The notes: generated by a model from the letters alone, not told the origin. A stretch of DNA of 64,000 bases from Wenzhouxiangella sp042310355 (GCF_042310355.1 NZ_JBHJMR010000005.1:62001-126000); one strand, 5' to 3'; positions 11,601-24,134 are shown, counted from the first letter of the stretch. Numbers and translations are program-made.

Positions 11601-11740
11601 ATATCAAGCAGGAGGGCCGCGACGGCTGGTGCCGAGTCCGCCCCGCCCCCTGGGTGGAACCGGCGAGCCTAGCGGCGCACCTCGATCGGAGTCTGCGGGA
11701 TTTGTTGCGGGATGAAGAGGTGTTGGTGGAGCGGGGGTAG
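8666..11740 (+). CDS. Propeller-sensor diguanylate cyclase (Reg_prop / Y_Y_Y / GGDEF)
   Basis: This predicted membrane sensor would make cyclic di-GMP in response to a periplasmic signal. From the ATG the protein has 1024 residues. It has a signal peptide ending near AHALA, then about 600 residues of two-component-regulator propeller repeats (recurring W-x-G-T/A-x-x-G-L) and a Y_Y_Y domain (about 690-748). A transmembrane helix (about 755-775), a coiled linker and a GGDEF domain follow. The active-site motif GGEEF is at about 903-907 and intact. A TTG at 8687 has a better ribosome site (GGAGGGGAG) and may be the true start. A longer TTG start at 8609 is unlikely. No partner kinase is adjacent. 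Confidence 0.9.
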   Translation: MSGGEPGLGRFVARFLVLFGVLHAALAFLPAHALAPDKAFHQFVRDTWSIEEGLPQITVTALVQGPDGYVWAGTQAGVARFDGVRFTVFDPSQSPEMPGMLIQALFVDSQDRVWTGTYKGAAVFRDGQFHGVSDGFGREIDVFQFAETSAGEVVIASDRGLLRLNDDAFVNVGDDPEDALRSVFAHGEDLYAGGYGVIHRQRDGRWESMPLDGPLDSALVTDFIAYDERLWAATTRGLLYLEDGQWRAYRVEGELADEVIETLYADRDGNLWLGAAGRLLRIQGRELIESVPDDAAYAHSSVLAMTEDHEGNLWLGSRWDGLARLWNGWVFRYDQPEGLHNSLVWSVARDGEGNVWTGTMDGLAVLREGRFERLVPGSEQPHPHAYTLLPEPDRVWVGTRTGLYWWNRREQRVEKPPAFDVLDSAQVNGIIPYEGDYWLATTEGVWRFDGERMHRIAPTGDMGGRDVRVLYETSDGGLLAGTRRGLLYWHHGRFLRFSEVAAERDVTAILELSDGRLAVGTFDEKLYIGRDDDWHEFDADDGLPTNSPFAFGESDGRLWVAGIRGIYELPLDSIQRYIDGEIEALPGRMVLNERGDVPGAQKGFCCNGAGNAKGFMHDGDLWLPTRGGIVHLVPQRIQRNPEPPRLHVDRVRIDQKWRALEPGQSFDLPAEQRDIAFGFAVLSYQDPTSVQVEYRLEGFRNDWQRLDEPMQRQLFYTNLPSGSFTLQVRATNNAGVWSDPPTSLDFHIQPRVWETVWFQTAMLFLVILLIWLGFNYRLRNMQRQQRALEGMVADRTEKLRVANEHLRDYSARLETASMTDPLTRLWNRRYLSSQLPADLSHFHRELAKVQMLGSVMVFAIVDIDFFKEINDRHGHDAGDDVLQQFARLLEQLVRNGDYIVRWGGEEFLIVFRPMPPDEVTRVATRIIDGIGNHGFLLEGGRILRMTASMGLAEYPPFRDSPSAMDWNHSVTLADKALLHIKQEGRDGWCRVRPAPWVEPASLAAHLDRSLRDLLRDEEVLVERG

Positions 11741-12234
11741 GCCGCTGGCGCGGCGGTGTCTTGGTGTCGGTGTTGGTGGTTTCGTAGGATGTGTGGAGCG
11801 GTAGCGGAACGCATCGGCTCCCGTTGGGCTTGGCTGATGCGTTACGGCTTTGCCTTCACGCATCCTACGGGTTACGGGTTACGGGTTACGGGTTACGGGT
11901 TACGGGTTACGGGTTACGGGTTACGGGTTGCGGGTTGCGGGTTGCGGGTTGCGGGTTGCGGACGACGGGTGGCGTTTGGGGTTGGTGGTTTGGTGGTTTC
12001 GTAGGATGTGTGGAGCGGTAGCGCAACGCATCGGCTCCCGTGTGGGCGTGGCTGATGCGTTACGGCTTTGCCTCCACGCATCCTACGGATGGCGGATGGC
12101 GGATGACGGGTGACGGGTGACGTTTGGGGTTTCGGGTTGGTGCTTTCGTAGGATGCGTGGAGCGGCAGCGCAACGCATCGGCTGCGGTTGGGCGCGGCTG
12201 ATGCGTTGCGGCTTCGCCTTCACGCATCCTACGG
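11741..12234. repeat. Three BIMEs with heptamer tracts upstream of the RAYT gene
   Basis: BIME units lie at 11783-11869, 12000-12087 and 12147-12233. The first runs straight from its terminal CATCCTACGG into about nine units of GGGTTAC and then about five of GGGTTGC (to about 11962). The second runs into GGATGGC and GGGTGAC units. The REP form here is GTAGGATGYGTGGAGCGGTAG, slightly different from the GGAGGCCGTAGGCC form near etfBA. Confidence 0.85.
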
Positions 12235-12300
12235 ATGGCGTTTGACTTGTCCTGGGTTGTTTTTCTATCCTCGCCGGAGGCTTTGGCATGCGGGGTGGCG

Positions 12301-12861
12301 ATGACTTCCTACCGCCGCGTTTATCAATCGGGCGGCACCTATTTCTTCACGGTCAACCTGCTGGATCGGCGTTCGAGTTTGCTGGTTGATCGGGTTGACT
12401 TGCTGCGGCAGGTCGTGCGGGATGTTCGTCGCGAACGGCCGTTCACGATTCATGCCTGGGTTGTTCTGCCCGATCACATGCATGCGCTCTGGTCTTTGCC
12501 GGATGGGGATTGCGATTTTTCCACGCGTTGGCGTTTGATCAAGTCGCGATTTTCGCGTGGGCTTGCTGGGTTCAATCGCGCTACGGCGAGTCGACTCCGC
12601 CGGGGTGAGAAGTCAGTGTGGCAGCGCCGGTTCTGGGAGCATCTCGTTCGCGACGACACGGATTTCGAGCGTTGCTTTGATTACATTCATTTCAACCCGG
12701 TCAAGCATGGTTATGTCGAGCGAGTAGCGGATTGGCCGCATTCGACGTTTCGACATTGCGTGGATGCCGGGTTGTATCCACCCGAGTGGTCACACGTGTC
12801 GGGGGAGTTCGAGGGCGCGTTTGGAGAGCGGGACGAATTCGGGCAGTTCAGGCGGGGTTGA
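12301..12861 (+). CDS. REP-associated tyrosine transposase (RAYT, TnpA-REP family)
   Basis: RAYTs are single-copy, Y1/HUH-type DNA nucleases that bind and cut REP hairpins with a GTAG foot. The 186-residue protein has the HUH motif as His59-Met60-His61 (LPDHMHALW). It also has the family run VWQRRFWEHLVRDDTDF and a likely catalytic Tyr128 in DYIHFNPVKHG. The open frame extends back to 12235, but that part lies in the end of a BIME, so the ATG at 12301 is chosen. The gene is flanked on both sides by the densest REP clusters of the window (three units before, four after), all beginning GTAG, the expected substrate. The gene looks intact. Confidence 0.92.
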   Translation: MTSYRRVYQSGGTYFFTVNLLDRRSSLLVDRVDLLRQVVRDVRRERPFTIHAWVVLPDHMHALWSLPDGDCDFSTRWRLIKSRFSRGLAGFNRATASRLRRGEKSVWQRRFWEHLVRDDTDFERCFDYIHFNPVKHGYVERVADWPHSTFRHCVDAGLYPPEWSHVSGEFEGAFGERDEFGQFRRG

Positions 12862-13521
12862 TGTGGGTCGGTGGCGCTTGGTGGTTTCGTAGGATGCGTG
12901 GAGCGGTAGCGGAACGCATCGGCTGCGGTTGGGTTTGGCTGATGCGTTACGGCTTCGCCTCCACGCATCCTACGGAAGACGGAAGACGGAAGACGGAAGA
13001 CGGAAGACGGATGACGGGTGACGGGTGACGGGTGACGGGTGACGTTCGGCGTTTGGCGTTTGGTGGTTTCGTAGGATGTGTGGAGCGGTAGCGCAACGCA
13101 TCGGCTCCCGGTGGGTTTGGCTGATGCGTTACGGCTTCGCCTTCACGCATCCTACGGAAGACGGAAGACGGGTGGCGTTTGGTGTTTCGGGTTGGTGGTT
13201 TCGTAGGATGTGTGGAGCGGTAGCGGAACGCATCGGCTGCGGTTGGGTTTGGCTGATGCGTTACGGCTTTGCCTACACGCATCCTACGGGTGACGGGTTA
13301 CGGATGACGGGTTACGGATGACGGGGGGCGGTTGGCGTTTGGGGTTGGTGGTTTCGTAGGATGTGTGGAGCGGTAGCGGAACGCATCGGCTGCGGTTGGC
13401 TGTGGCTGATGCGTTACGGCTTTGCCTCCACGCATCCTACGGATGGCGCATTACGGACGACGGATTACGGCTGACGGGTTACGGACGACGGACGACGGAC
13501 GACGGGTGGGTTGCACGGATT
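12862..13521. repeat. Four BIMEs with heptamer tracts downstream of the RAYT gene
   Basis: BIME units lie at 12888-12974, 13070-13156, 13202-13288 and 13355-13441. Each continues from CATCCTACGG into 7-bp tandem units ending in ACGG: GGAAGAC and GGGTGAC (about 12973-13045), GGAAGAC (about 13154-13172), GGGTTAC/GGATGAC (about 13286-13324) and GGATTAC/GGACGAC (about 13440-13505). No gene is seen. Confidence 0.85.
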
Positions 13522-17151
<3,630 letters not shown>

Positions 17152-17701
17152 GGAGTGACTTTAGCAGGGGCGGGTGGTGTTTTGGTGCGGCGCGGTTGGC
17201 GTTGGGGGTGGGATTGGCGCGGTGGGGGCGCCTGGGTTGGTGCGAGGTAGTCGTAGGATGCGTGGAGCGTAGCGCAACGCATCAGCCACGGTCTGAACGC
17301 CGCTGATGCGTTACGGCCTTTGGCCTCCACGCATCCTACGATTTTTGGGTTTTCGGGTTTTGGGGCTGGGCGATGGGCACTGACGCTGCGGGGCTTGAGG
17401 TTGATGCTGGCGTGCGGGTGTGGTCGTAGGATGCGTGGAGCGATAGCGCAACGCATCAGCCACGGTTTGAACGCCGCTGATGCGTTACGGCCTTTGGCCT
17501 CCACGCATCCTACGATTTTTGGGTTTTCGGGTTTTGGGGTCGGGCGATGGGCACTGGACGCTGCGGGGCTTGAGGTTGATGCCGGTGTGCGGGTGTGGTC
17601 GTAGGATGCGTGGAGCGATAGCGCAACGCATCAGCCGCGGTTCGAACGCAGCTGATGCGTTGCGGCCTTCGGCCTTCACGCATCCTACGACTCCCACTGG
17701 G
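17152..17701. repeat. Tandem BIME array, ~174-bp period
   Basis: BIME units lie at 17252-17340, 17425-17514 and 17600-17689, starting 173 and 175 bp apart. The spacer, which begins ATTTTTGGGTTTTCGGGTTTTGG, is repeated nearly exactly between them. Here the centre reads CATCAGCCACGGT rather than CATCGGCTGCGGT, marking a distinct subfamily. No gene is seen. Confidence 0.85.
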
Positions 17702-18337
17702 TTAGATGAGTGTTCGGGCCCGCTTTCGGATCAACCGGCCGTTTTCGTCGATTACCGGGTCCATGCCGGCCCTTGCCGTCTTTTCGGCCAGGTGGTCGTG
17801 CGCGGTTTGCTTGTTGATGGTGAATTCGGGGCTGTACTGTCCGACGAAGGCTTCCTGTTCGGGTGTTTCGGCGGCGTGGACGTGGTGGAGTCTGCGGACG
17901 TAAGACAGGGACTCAGCACCGTCGCCGAAGCCGGCGTCGACCAGGCACATGCTGGCGACGGTGCCGGTTCGGCCGACCCCGGCGAGGCAGTGAACGGCGA
18001 CTCTGCCGCCTTCGGCCAGGACGGCGGCGATCAGCAGGCGGGCGACTTGCCAGCGCTCCATCCACTGCCGCCCGGGAATGTCGCCGTCGCGGATCGGCAG
18101 GTGGAGCCACAAGGGAAGGCGTTCGCGGAGTTTGCGCGGCAGGTCGCCGAGGCCGAGCATTTCGAGTTCGCGGGTTTCCATCAGGGTGACAACGGCCGTG
18201 GCCGGCCAGCGTGCCAGGGCGTCGATGCCGGCGTCGGGCTCGGCCCGGCCCAGCAGCGCGCCGTGGGCGCCGGGGCAGGCGCAGAGGCCGAGCGTGCCCG
18301 CGTGGAGTCGAATTGCCGTAATGGCGTGGTCGGACAT
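17702..18337 (-). CDS. Cysteine-dependent protein phosphatase (tyrosine/dual-specificity type)
   Basis: The 211-residue protein carries the CX5R phosphatase signature as HCLAGVGRTGT, with Cys117 as the nucleophile and Arg123 as the phosphate binder. A likely general acid lies in the earlier loop PIRDGDIP (Asp84 or Asp86). The overall length and the PLWLHLPIRDGDIPG and ARLLIAAVLAEGGRVAVHC segments resemble CDKN3-like dual-specificity phosphatases of bacteria. No signal peptide is present, so it is cytosolic. Substrate unknown. It is alone between a BIME array and a heptamer-arm element, so context gives no pathway. Confidence 0.82.
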   Translation of the reverse strand: MSDHAITAIRLHAGTLGLCACPGAHGALLGRAEPDAGIDALARWPATAVVTLMETRELEMLGLGDLPRKLRERLPLWLHLPIRDGDIPGRQWMERWQVARLLIAAVLAEGGRVAVHCLAGVGRTGTVASMCLVDAGFGDGAESLSYVRRLHHVHAAETPEQEAFVGQYSPEFTINKQTAHDHLAEKTARAGMDPVIDENGRLIRKRARTLI

Positions 18338-18366
18338 GGGGTAGACGGTAGCAAAGTTGGATTGAT

Positions 18367-18576
18367 TAAGGTTTCAGGGTTCAGGTTTCAGGTTTCAGGG
18401 CGGGCACCGAAGTCAGTGGTGGGCGGCTTCGCCGCGACGCCGCGATGCCGAATCGGAAATCGGAGCCCGCGAGGTTCCACGACACATCGGCCACCCCCCA
18501 CACCCGACGCGGCGCAGCCGCCCCGCAACGCGGGCCGCTCCCGCCTGAACCCTGAAACCTGAACCCTGAAACCTTC
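18367..18576. repeat. Inverted TTTCAGG-type heptamer arms before the helicase gene
   Basis: The left arm is GGTTTCA-type units (about 18369-18400) and the right arm TGAAACC-type units (about 18544-18575), enclosing about 140 bp of GC-rich DNA with GGCGGCTTCGCCGCG. It has the same design as the elements at about 4018-4202 and 26178-26402. A separate short palindrome, TTTCTCA-5-TGAGAAA, follows at 18588-18606, just before the helicase start. Confidence 0.75.
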
Positions 18577-18628
18577 TTTCCAACCTTTTTCTCACCTTTT
18601 GAGAAAGCCCTGCGCCCATAATGTTGGC

Positions 18629-21600
18629 ATGTCTTTATTCGATGCCGAACAGGCTCTGGATTCCTGGTTTGCGAACGCCGTGGGTGAGCCGACGTCGGTG
18701 CAGCGTTCGGCCTGGCCGGTGTTGCGGGCCGGGCGCAATGCGCTGGTGATTGCCTCGACCGGGCAGGGCAAGTCGCTGGCGGCCTGGCGGCCGATCGTGG
18801 AGGGCTTGGCGAGGCGGCCGGGTCGGGGCAAGGGGGTTCGGGCGCTGCATATCGCGCCGCTGAAGGCCCTGGCGCGGGATATGACGCACAATCTCGCGCC
18901 CCTGCTCGAGGCTGTCGCTCCCGTGAACGGCCGCGCGCCGGCGATCGCGCTGCGCTGCGGGGATACGCCGCAGGTTGAGCGCGCCCGCCAGCGCCGCAAT
19001 CCGCCCGAGATTCTCTCGACCACGCCCGAATCGCTGTTCGTGCTTCTGGGCAGCCGCGGGGGACGGTCGCTGCTGCGTACGGTCGAGTCGGTGGTGGTCG
19101 ACGAGCTGCACGCCCTGGCCGGCGGCAAGCGCGGCGCGCACCTGGCGCTGTCGCTGGCGCGACTGGACCGGCTGGCGGGGCGGCCCGTGCAGCGCATCGG
19201 GCTTTCGGCCACGGCGCATCCGGCCGCGACCCTCGCCCGCTTCCTGGCCGGCTCGGCCGATTGCGAGATCGTCGCGCCCGACCGAGCCGGGCCGGTGAAG
19301 CTGGAGGTCGAACTGCCCGGCATGGCGCTGGGGCCGTTTCCCAACAGCCTGCACTGGGAGCAGATCCATGCGCGCATCGCCGAACTCGCGTTGGGGAATC
19401 GGTCGCTACTGGTGTTCTGCCAGACCCGCGCGCAGGTCGAGCGCACGGCCGCGACGCTGGACGATTTGCTGGAGACGGCTGGCCATCCGGACCAGGTTGG
19501 CGCGCACCACGGCAGCCTGGATACCGCGCACCGCGAGGCGATCGAGGCCCGCTTCAAGGCCGGCGCCTTGCGCGTGCTGGTCTCAAGCGCCTCGCTGGAA
19601 CTCGGACTGGACCTGGGGCACGTCGATCGGGTCTGCCAGCTGGGCGTGCCCGGCTCGGTCAACCTGGTGCGCCAGCGTGCCGGTCGCAGCGGGCATCGTC
19701 CCGGTCGACGGCCCTGCATGCACCTGTTTCCGCTCACGCTCAACCAGCTGGTCGAAACGCGCGCGCTGGCCGACGTGATTGCTGCCGGCGGCGTCGATGC
19801 CGTCGAGCCGCTCGATGCGCCGCTGGACGTGCTCGCGCAGCAGCTCGTGGCGCTGGTCGCCAACGGCACGGGCAAGGTCGGGGAGTTGCTGGACGTGGTT
19901 CGCGCCGCCTGGCCGTATCGCGATGTTTCGGCGCAGACGCTGGCCGCACTGCTCGAATCGCTGGCCGAGCGGCCCGAGATGATGCCGGACGCGCAGCTCG
20001 ATCCGCTGCTGCTCACGGACGGTAAGGACGGCTACCGGGCCCATCCCGAGGCCGATCGCCTGGCCTTGACCAATGCCGGCACCATTCCGGAATGGTTCGA
20101 GTACGACGTGATCCGCGTCGATACCGGTGATGTCGTGGGCCGGCTGGACGAGGAGGTAGCCTTCGAGTCCTCGCCGGGGCAGGTGCTGCAGCTGGGCAAC
20201 CGCCCCTGGCGGATCCTGCGCGTGCTGACCGGGCTGGTGCACGTGGAGCCGGCCGGCGAGGAACCGGCCGAGCTGCCGTTCTGGTTCGGCGAGGGGCCGG
20301 GCCGCAGCGCGAAGATGGCCGAGGCCATGCTGTGCGTGATCGCCGGCCGGGGGCGTACGCCGCCGCATCCGCAGGCCGTTCGCTTGCTGGAGGAATCGCG
20401 CGCCCTGCTCGGGGCGCTGCCTTCGCCCGAGCGCCTGGTGATCGAACAGTTTTCCGACCCCGGCGGCGATCGCCACATCGTGCTGCACACCTTCGCCGGC
20501 GCGCGCATCAATCGCGCCTGGGGGCTGGCGCTGCGCAAGCGCTTTTGCCGCCAGTTCAACTTCGAGCTGCAGGCCGCGGCCACCGACGACGGCGTGCTGA
20601 TCTCGCTGGGCGTGACCAGCCAGTTCGATCTGCCGGCGGTGGCGGGTTTCGTGAAGTCGCACAACGTGGCCGACGTGCTCACCCAGGCGATGCTCGACAC
20701 GCCGCTGTTCGTGACCCGTTTTCGCTGGTGCGCCAACAACGCCCTGGTGTTGCTCAAGAACGGCCTGGACGGGCCGCTGCCCTCGCAGCGCCAGCGCAGC
20801 CAGGCCGAGAACCTGATCGCCTGCGTGTTTCCCGACCAGCTCGCCTGCCTGGAGAACCTTAGCGGCGCGCGCGAAGTGCCGGATCATCCGCTGGTGCAGC
20901 AGGCCCTGTCGGACTGCCTCGACGACTACATGGATCTAGGCGGCTTGCAGCGCCTGCTGGGCCGCATCGAGTCGGGCGAGGTCGAAGTGCACGCGGTCGA
21001 GACGCCCCGACCCTCGCCGCTGGCCGAGGCGTTGATCCACGCGCCGCGCTACAGCTACCTGGACGAGGACGATGCCGAGGAGCGGCGTACCCGCAATTTC
21101 GAGAAGCCGGCGCGGCATGCAGGCAACAAGGCCGCGCCGCGCTCGCGAACCGCGCCGCAGCTGTCGGGCACGAGCCGGTCGAAACCGCCGGCGCGGGGGG
21201 TGAGTGCACCGGTGCCGCCGCCGGCAAGGGCGGGTGATTTCAGGCCCCTGCAGCCTTCCACAACCGCGTTGGAGCGGCTGCTGGAGCAGGCGGGGTTCCT
21301 GACGCAGCAAGAGGGCGAGTCCGGGCTGGGCATGGTTCGTTCCGCGACGGCCGGGGGCTGGACGCGCTGGTTCTCGAAGCTGGTGCGCGAGGGGCGGGCG
21401 TTGACCCTGGTGGGGCCGGACGGCCGCCGGCTGTGGATCGCCACGCGCCGGCTGGACTGGATCCAGTCGCTGGACGGGCGCTGGCAGCCCATGCCGCCGC
21501 CCGGAGGTATTCCGCGCGATGCGCTGCCCAGCGACCGCGGGGTCGTGTGGCAGTGGCTGATCGAGAGCCGGCAGCGGCTCGAGGGGGAGGCGGCGTTCGA

Positions 21601-21640
21601 CACGGTTGCGGCGGTGTTCGGGTTGACGGCGCCGGTTTAG
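18629..21640 (+). CDS. Lhr-core-type superfamily 2 DNA/RNA helicase
   Basis: Lhr helicases translocate on single-stranded nucleic acid and act in DNA repair or RNA handling. The 1003-residue product has Walker A at about 43-50 (ASTGQGKSLAAW) and Walker B as DELH near 157-160 in VVDELHALAGGKRGAHLALSL. It also has GLSATA near 190 and a helicase C domain with SASLELGLDLGHVDRVCQLG and QRAGRSGHRPGR. Winged-helix and Lhr-core C-terminal parts follow. The length fits the core form rather than the ~1500-residue E. coli Lhr. The last ~200 residues are low-complexity, then a conserved-looking helical end. The ATG at 18629 is used; the frame opens at a TTG 30 bp earlier. Confidence 0.9.
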   Translation: MSLFDAEQALDSWFANAVGEPTSVQRSAWPVLRAGRNALVIASTGQGKSLAAWRPIVEGLARRPGRGKGVRALHIAPLKALARDMTHNLAPLLEAVAPVNGRAPAIALRCGDTPQVERARQRRNPPEILSTTPESLFVLLGSRGGRSLLRTVESVVVDELHALAGGKRGAHLALSLARLDRLAGRPVQRIGLSATAHPAATLARFLAGSADCEIVAPDRAGPVKLEVELPGMALGPFPNSLHWEQIHARIAELALGNRSLLVFCQTRAQVERTAATLDDLLETAGHPDQVGAHHGSLDTAHREAIEARFKAGALRVLVSSASLELGLDLGHVDRVCQLGVPGSVNLVRQRAGRSGHRPGRRPCMHLFPLTLNQLVETRALADVIAAGGVDAVEPLDAPLDVLAQQLVALVANGTGKVGELLDVVRAAWPYRDVSAQTLAALLESLAERPEMMPDAQLDPLLLTDGKDGYRAHPEADRLALTNAGTIPEWFEYDVIRVDTGDVVGRLDEEVAFESSPGQVLQLGNRPWRILRVLTGLVHVEPAGEEPAELPFWFGEGPGRSAKMAEAMLCVIAGRGRTPPHPQAVRLLEESRALLGALPSPERLVIEQFSDPGGDRHIVLHTFAGARINRAWGLALRKRFCRQFNFELQAAATDDGVLISLGVTSQFDLPAVAGFVKSHNVADVLTQAMLDTPLFVTRFRWCANNALVLLKNGLDGPLPSQRQRSQAENLIACVFPDQLACLENLSGAREVPDHPLVQQALSDCLDDYMDLGGLQRLLGRIESGEVEVHAVETPRPSPLAEALIHAPRYSYLDEDDAEERRTRNFEKPARHAGNKAAPRSRTAPQLSGTSRSKPPARGVSAPVPPPARAGDFRPLQPSTTALERLLEQAGFLTQQEGESGLGMVRSATAGGWTRWFSKLVREGRALTLVGPDGRRLWIATRRLDWIQSLDGRWQPMPPPGGIPRDALPSDRGVVWQWLIESRQRLEGEAAFDTVAAVFGLTAPV

Positions 21641-22260
21641 GGGTTGCTTCTGGTGTTTTGGTTTTTTGGCTCGGCGCCGATGGGTTTGGGGGTGGTAGCG
21701 CAGCGCATCGGCTTCTGGTGGGAGTGGCTGATGCGTTACGGCCTTCGGCCTCCACGCATCCTACGGATGATGGGAGGCCGTGCGGGATTGTGGTTTTCGT
21801 AGGATGCGTGGAGCGGTAGCGCAACGCATCGGCTCCCGTTGGGTGTGGCTGATGCGTTACGGCCTTTGGCCTCCACGCATCCTACGGATGATGGGAGGTC
21901 TTGCGGGTTTGTGGTTTTCGTAGGATGCGTGGAGCGTTAGCGCAGCGCTTTGGCTTCTGGTGGGTTTGGCTGATGCGTTGCGGCCTTCGGCCTCCACGCA
22001 TCCTACGAGTGATGGGCGGCCGTTCGGGTTTGTGGTTTTCGTAGGATGCGTGGAGCGGTAGCGCAACGCATCGGCTCCCGTTGGGTTTGGCTGATGCGTT
22101 ACGGCCTTTGGCCTCCATGCATCCTACGGATGATGGGAGGTCTTGCGGGTTTGTGGTTTTCGTAGGATGCGTGGAGCGTTAGCGCAACGCATCGGCTGCG
22201 GTTGGGAGTGGCTGATGCTTTGCGGCTTCGTCGCCACGCATTCCACGAGGTTCGGGGTTT
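21641..22260. repeat. Tandem BIME array, 121-bp period
   Basis: After a partial unit (about 21691-21765) come units at 21798-21885, 21919-22007, 22040-22128 and 22161-22248, starting exactly 121 bp apart. They share the spacer GATGATGGGAGGTCTTGCGG (with point differences) followed by GTTTGTGGTTTT. The last right arm is degenerate (GCATTCCACG). About 75 bp after it the phosphatase gene begins. No gene is seen in the array. Confidence 0.87.
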
Positions 22261-22336
22261 TTGGTTTGGGTTTGTCATGCCGTCGTGGCCATTGAGCCGG
22301 TATAGTCGGCGGCCGGGAGTTTCTTGACTGGAGTGG

Positions 22337-23656
22337 ATGATGCGTTTTCTGTTTCTCTTTGTGCTGCTTGCCTGTTCGATGTCGTTGTCGGCCGCCGAGA
22401 TCGTGGCCGGGCCGATGCCGGGGCATTCGACGATGCGCCAGGTCAAGGTCTGGCTGCAGACCGACGAGCCGGCGGTGGTGCAAATTCGTTACCGCTCGGA
22501 TGAAGACGGGTCGTGGCAGACGAGTGCGCCCGAGGCCACGGATTCGGAACGGGCCAACACGGCGATCCTGCTGGCCACCGGCCTGGAGCCGGGGCTGCGC
22601 TACGAGTACGAGGTGCTGGTCGACGAGGCCGTTCATTCGCCCGAGCATGAACTGCGTTTCGTGACCCAGCCGTTGTGGCAGTGGCGCGAGGACCCGCCCG
22701 ATTTCCGTTTTGCGCTGGGATCGTGCGCGTACATCAACGAGACGGTGTACGACCGTCCGGGCGAGCCCTATGGCGGGGACTACCGGATTTTCGACGCCAT
22801 CGCCGACGCCGAGCCGGCCTTCATGCTGTGGCTGGGCGACAACGTCTACTACCGCGAGGCCGACTGGAATTCGGCCTCGGGCATGTACCAGCGCTTCAGC
22901 CATACCCGCGGGCACGAGGCCCTTTCGCGCCTGGTCACCGGCACGCATCACTACGCCACCTGGGACGACCACGACTACGGCCCGAACAATTCCGATCGTG
23001 GCTACGCGATGCGTGAGACCGCGTTGGAGGTTTTCAACGCGTTCTGGCCCAATCCCGACTTTTCGGGCGCGGGAACCGGCGGTGTCACCAACTACTTCGA
23101 GTGGCACGATGTCGGTTTCTTCATGCTCGACAACCGGTATTTCCGGTCGGCCAACTACCGGACCACCGGCGAGCGCACCATTCTCGGTGACGAGCAGATC
23201 GACTGGCTGGTCGACGCGCTCAAGACCAGCAATGCCAGCTTCAAGTTCGTGGTCATGGGCGGGCAGTTCCTCAACTCCGCCGAGAACAGCGAGACCTATA
23301 TCAACCTGGCGCCGGGCGAGCGCCGCGAGCTGCTCGATCGCATCGAGGCTGAACGCATTCCCGGGGTCGTGTTCCTGACCGGCGATCGGCATCATTCGGT
23401 GCTGCTGAAGATGGATCGCTACCGGAATTATCCGCTGCACGAGTGGACGGTTTCGCCCCTGACCGCCGGTGCCCACGACCCGGGTGACGAGGCGATGCAG
23501 TATGACGTCGAGGGCAGTCTCTATGCCGAACGCAATTTCGGCATGATCGAAGTGACCGGGCCGCGCAATGAGCGCGTGGCGACGTTGATCCTGCACGACA
23601 GCGACGGTGAGGAGGTCTGGCGGCAGGAGATTCGGCAGGAGGCGTTGCAGCCGTAG
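22337..23656 (+). CDS. PhoD-like alkaline phosphatase / metallophosphoesterase
   Basis: The 439-residue protein has a signal peptide (cleavage near SLSAAE), a short Ig-like N-terminal domain (about 22-115, PhoD_N-like) and a PhoD metallophosphatase domain. The latter shows FRFALGSCAY, MLWLGDNVYY, TWDDHDYGPNN and VFLTGDRHHSVLL, the Asp/Asn/His ligand set of the family. Export makes it likely periplasmic or secreted, releasing phosphate from phosphodiesters or phosphomonoesters. Either ATG at 22337 or 22340 may be used. A TTGTCAT at 22272-22278 resembles half of a Pho box but lacks a good second half, so Pho control is only possible. Confidence 0.88.
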   Translation: MMRFLFLFVLLACSMSLSAAEIVAGPMPGHSTMRQVKVWLQTDEPAVVQIRYRSDEDGSWQTSAPEATDSERANTAILLATGLEPGLRYEYEVLVDEAVHSPEHELRFVTQPLWQWREDPPDFRFALGSCAYINETVYDRPGEPYGGDYRIFDAIADAEPAFMLWLGDNVYYREADWNSASGMYQRFSHTRGHEALSRLVTGTHHYATWDDHDYGPNNSDRGYAMRETALEVFNAFWPNPDFSGAGTGGVTNYFEWHDVGFFMLDNRYFRSANYRTTGERTILGDEQIDWLVDALKTSNASFKFVVMGGQFLNSAENSETYINLAPGERRELLDRIEAERIPGVVFLTGDRHHSVLLKMDRYRNYPLHEWTVSPLTAGAHDPGDEAMQYDVEGSLYAERNFGMIEVTGPRNERVATLILHDSDGEEVWRQEIRQEALQP

Positions 23657-24134
23657 TGGCGCTGGCGTGGCGTTGGTTGGTGTTTTGGTGGGGTGTGGAT
23701 CGGTTGGGGGAGGCAGCAGTTCCTCGTCGAAGTCGTCGTAGGATGTGTGGAGCGGTAGCGGAACGCATCGGCTCCCGATCGGTTTGGCTGATGCGTTGCG
23801 GCTTCGCCTCCACGCATCCTACGGTCGGCGATTCTGCGGATTACGGATTACGGATTACGGATTACGGTTTACGGTTTACGGTTTACGGATCACGGGCCAC
23901 GGGCCACGGGCCACGGGCCACGGACCAGGGACCAGGGACCAGGGACCAGGGACCAGGGACCAGGGACCAGGGACCAGGGACCAGGGACCAGGGACCAGGG
24001 ACTAGGGACCAGGGACTAGGGACCAGGGACCAGGGACCACCGATGCACCGATGCACCGATGCACCGAAACGTTCTGTTGCTGCACCAAAACACCAAAGCA
24101 CCAAAACACCAATCAGCGCCACGCCAGCGGCCCG
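23657..24134. repeat. BIME plus long heptamer tracts (GGACCAG etc.)
   Basis: One BIME lies at 23737-23823. It is followed by GGATTAC, GGTTTAC and GGGCCAC units (about 23838-23922), then a tract of about 15 GGACCAG/GGACTAG units (about 23919-24038). Three CGATGCAC units come next (about 24040-24064), then ACACCAAAG-type units (about 24080-24112). All tracts are near-perfect and in one direction. No gene is seen. Confidence 0.87.

Noticed and set aside
21691..22248. Regular 121-bp repeats considered as a CRISPR array
   Set aside because: The repeated part is a long palindrome and the spacers are near-identical copies; no cas genes are present.
22272..22300. Possible Pho box before the PhoD-like gene
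   Set aside because: Only the first half (TTGTCAT) fits; the second half at the right spacing does not.
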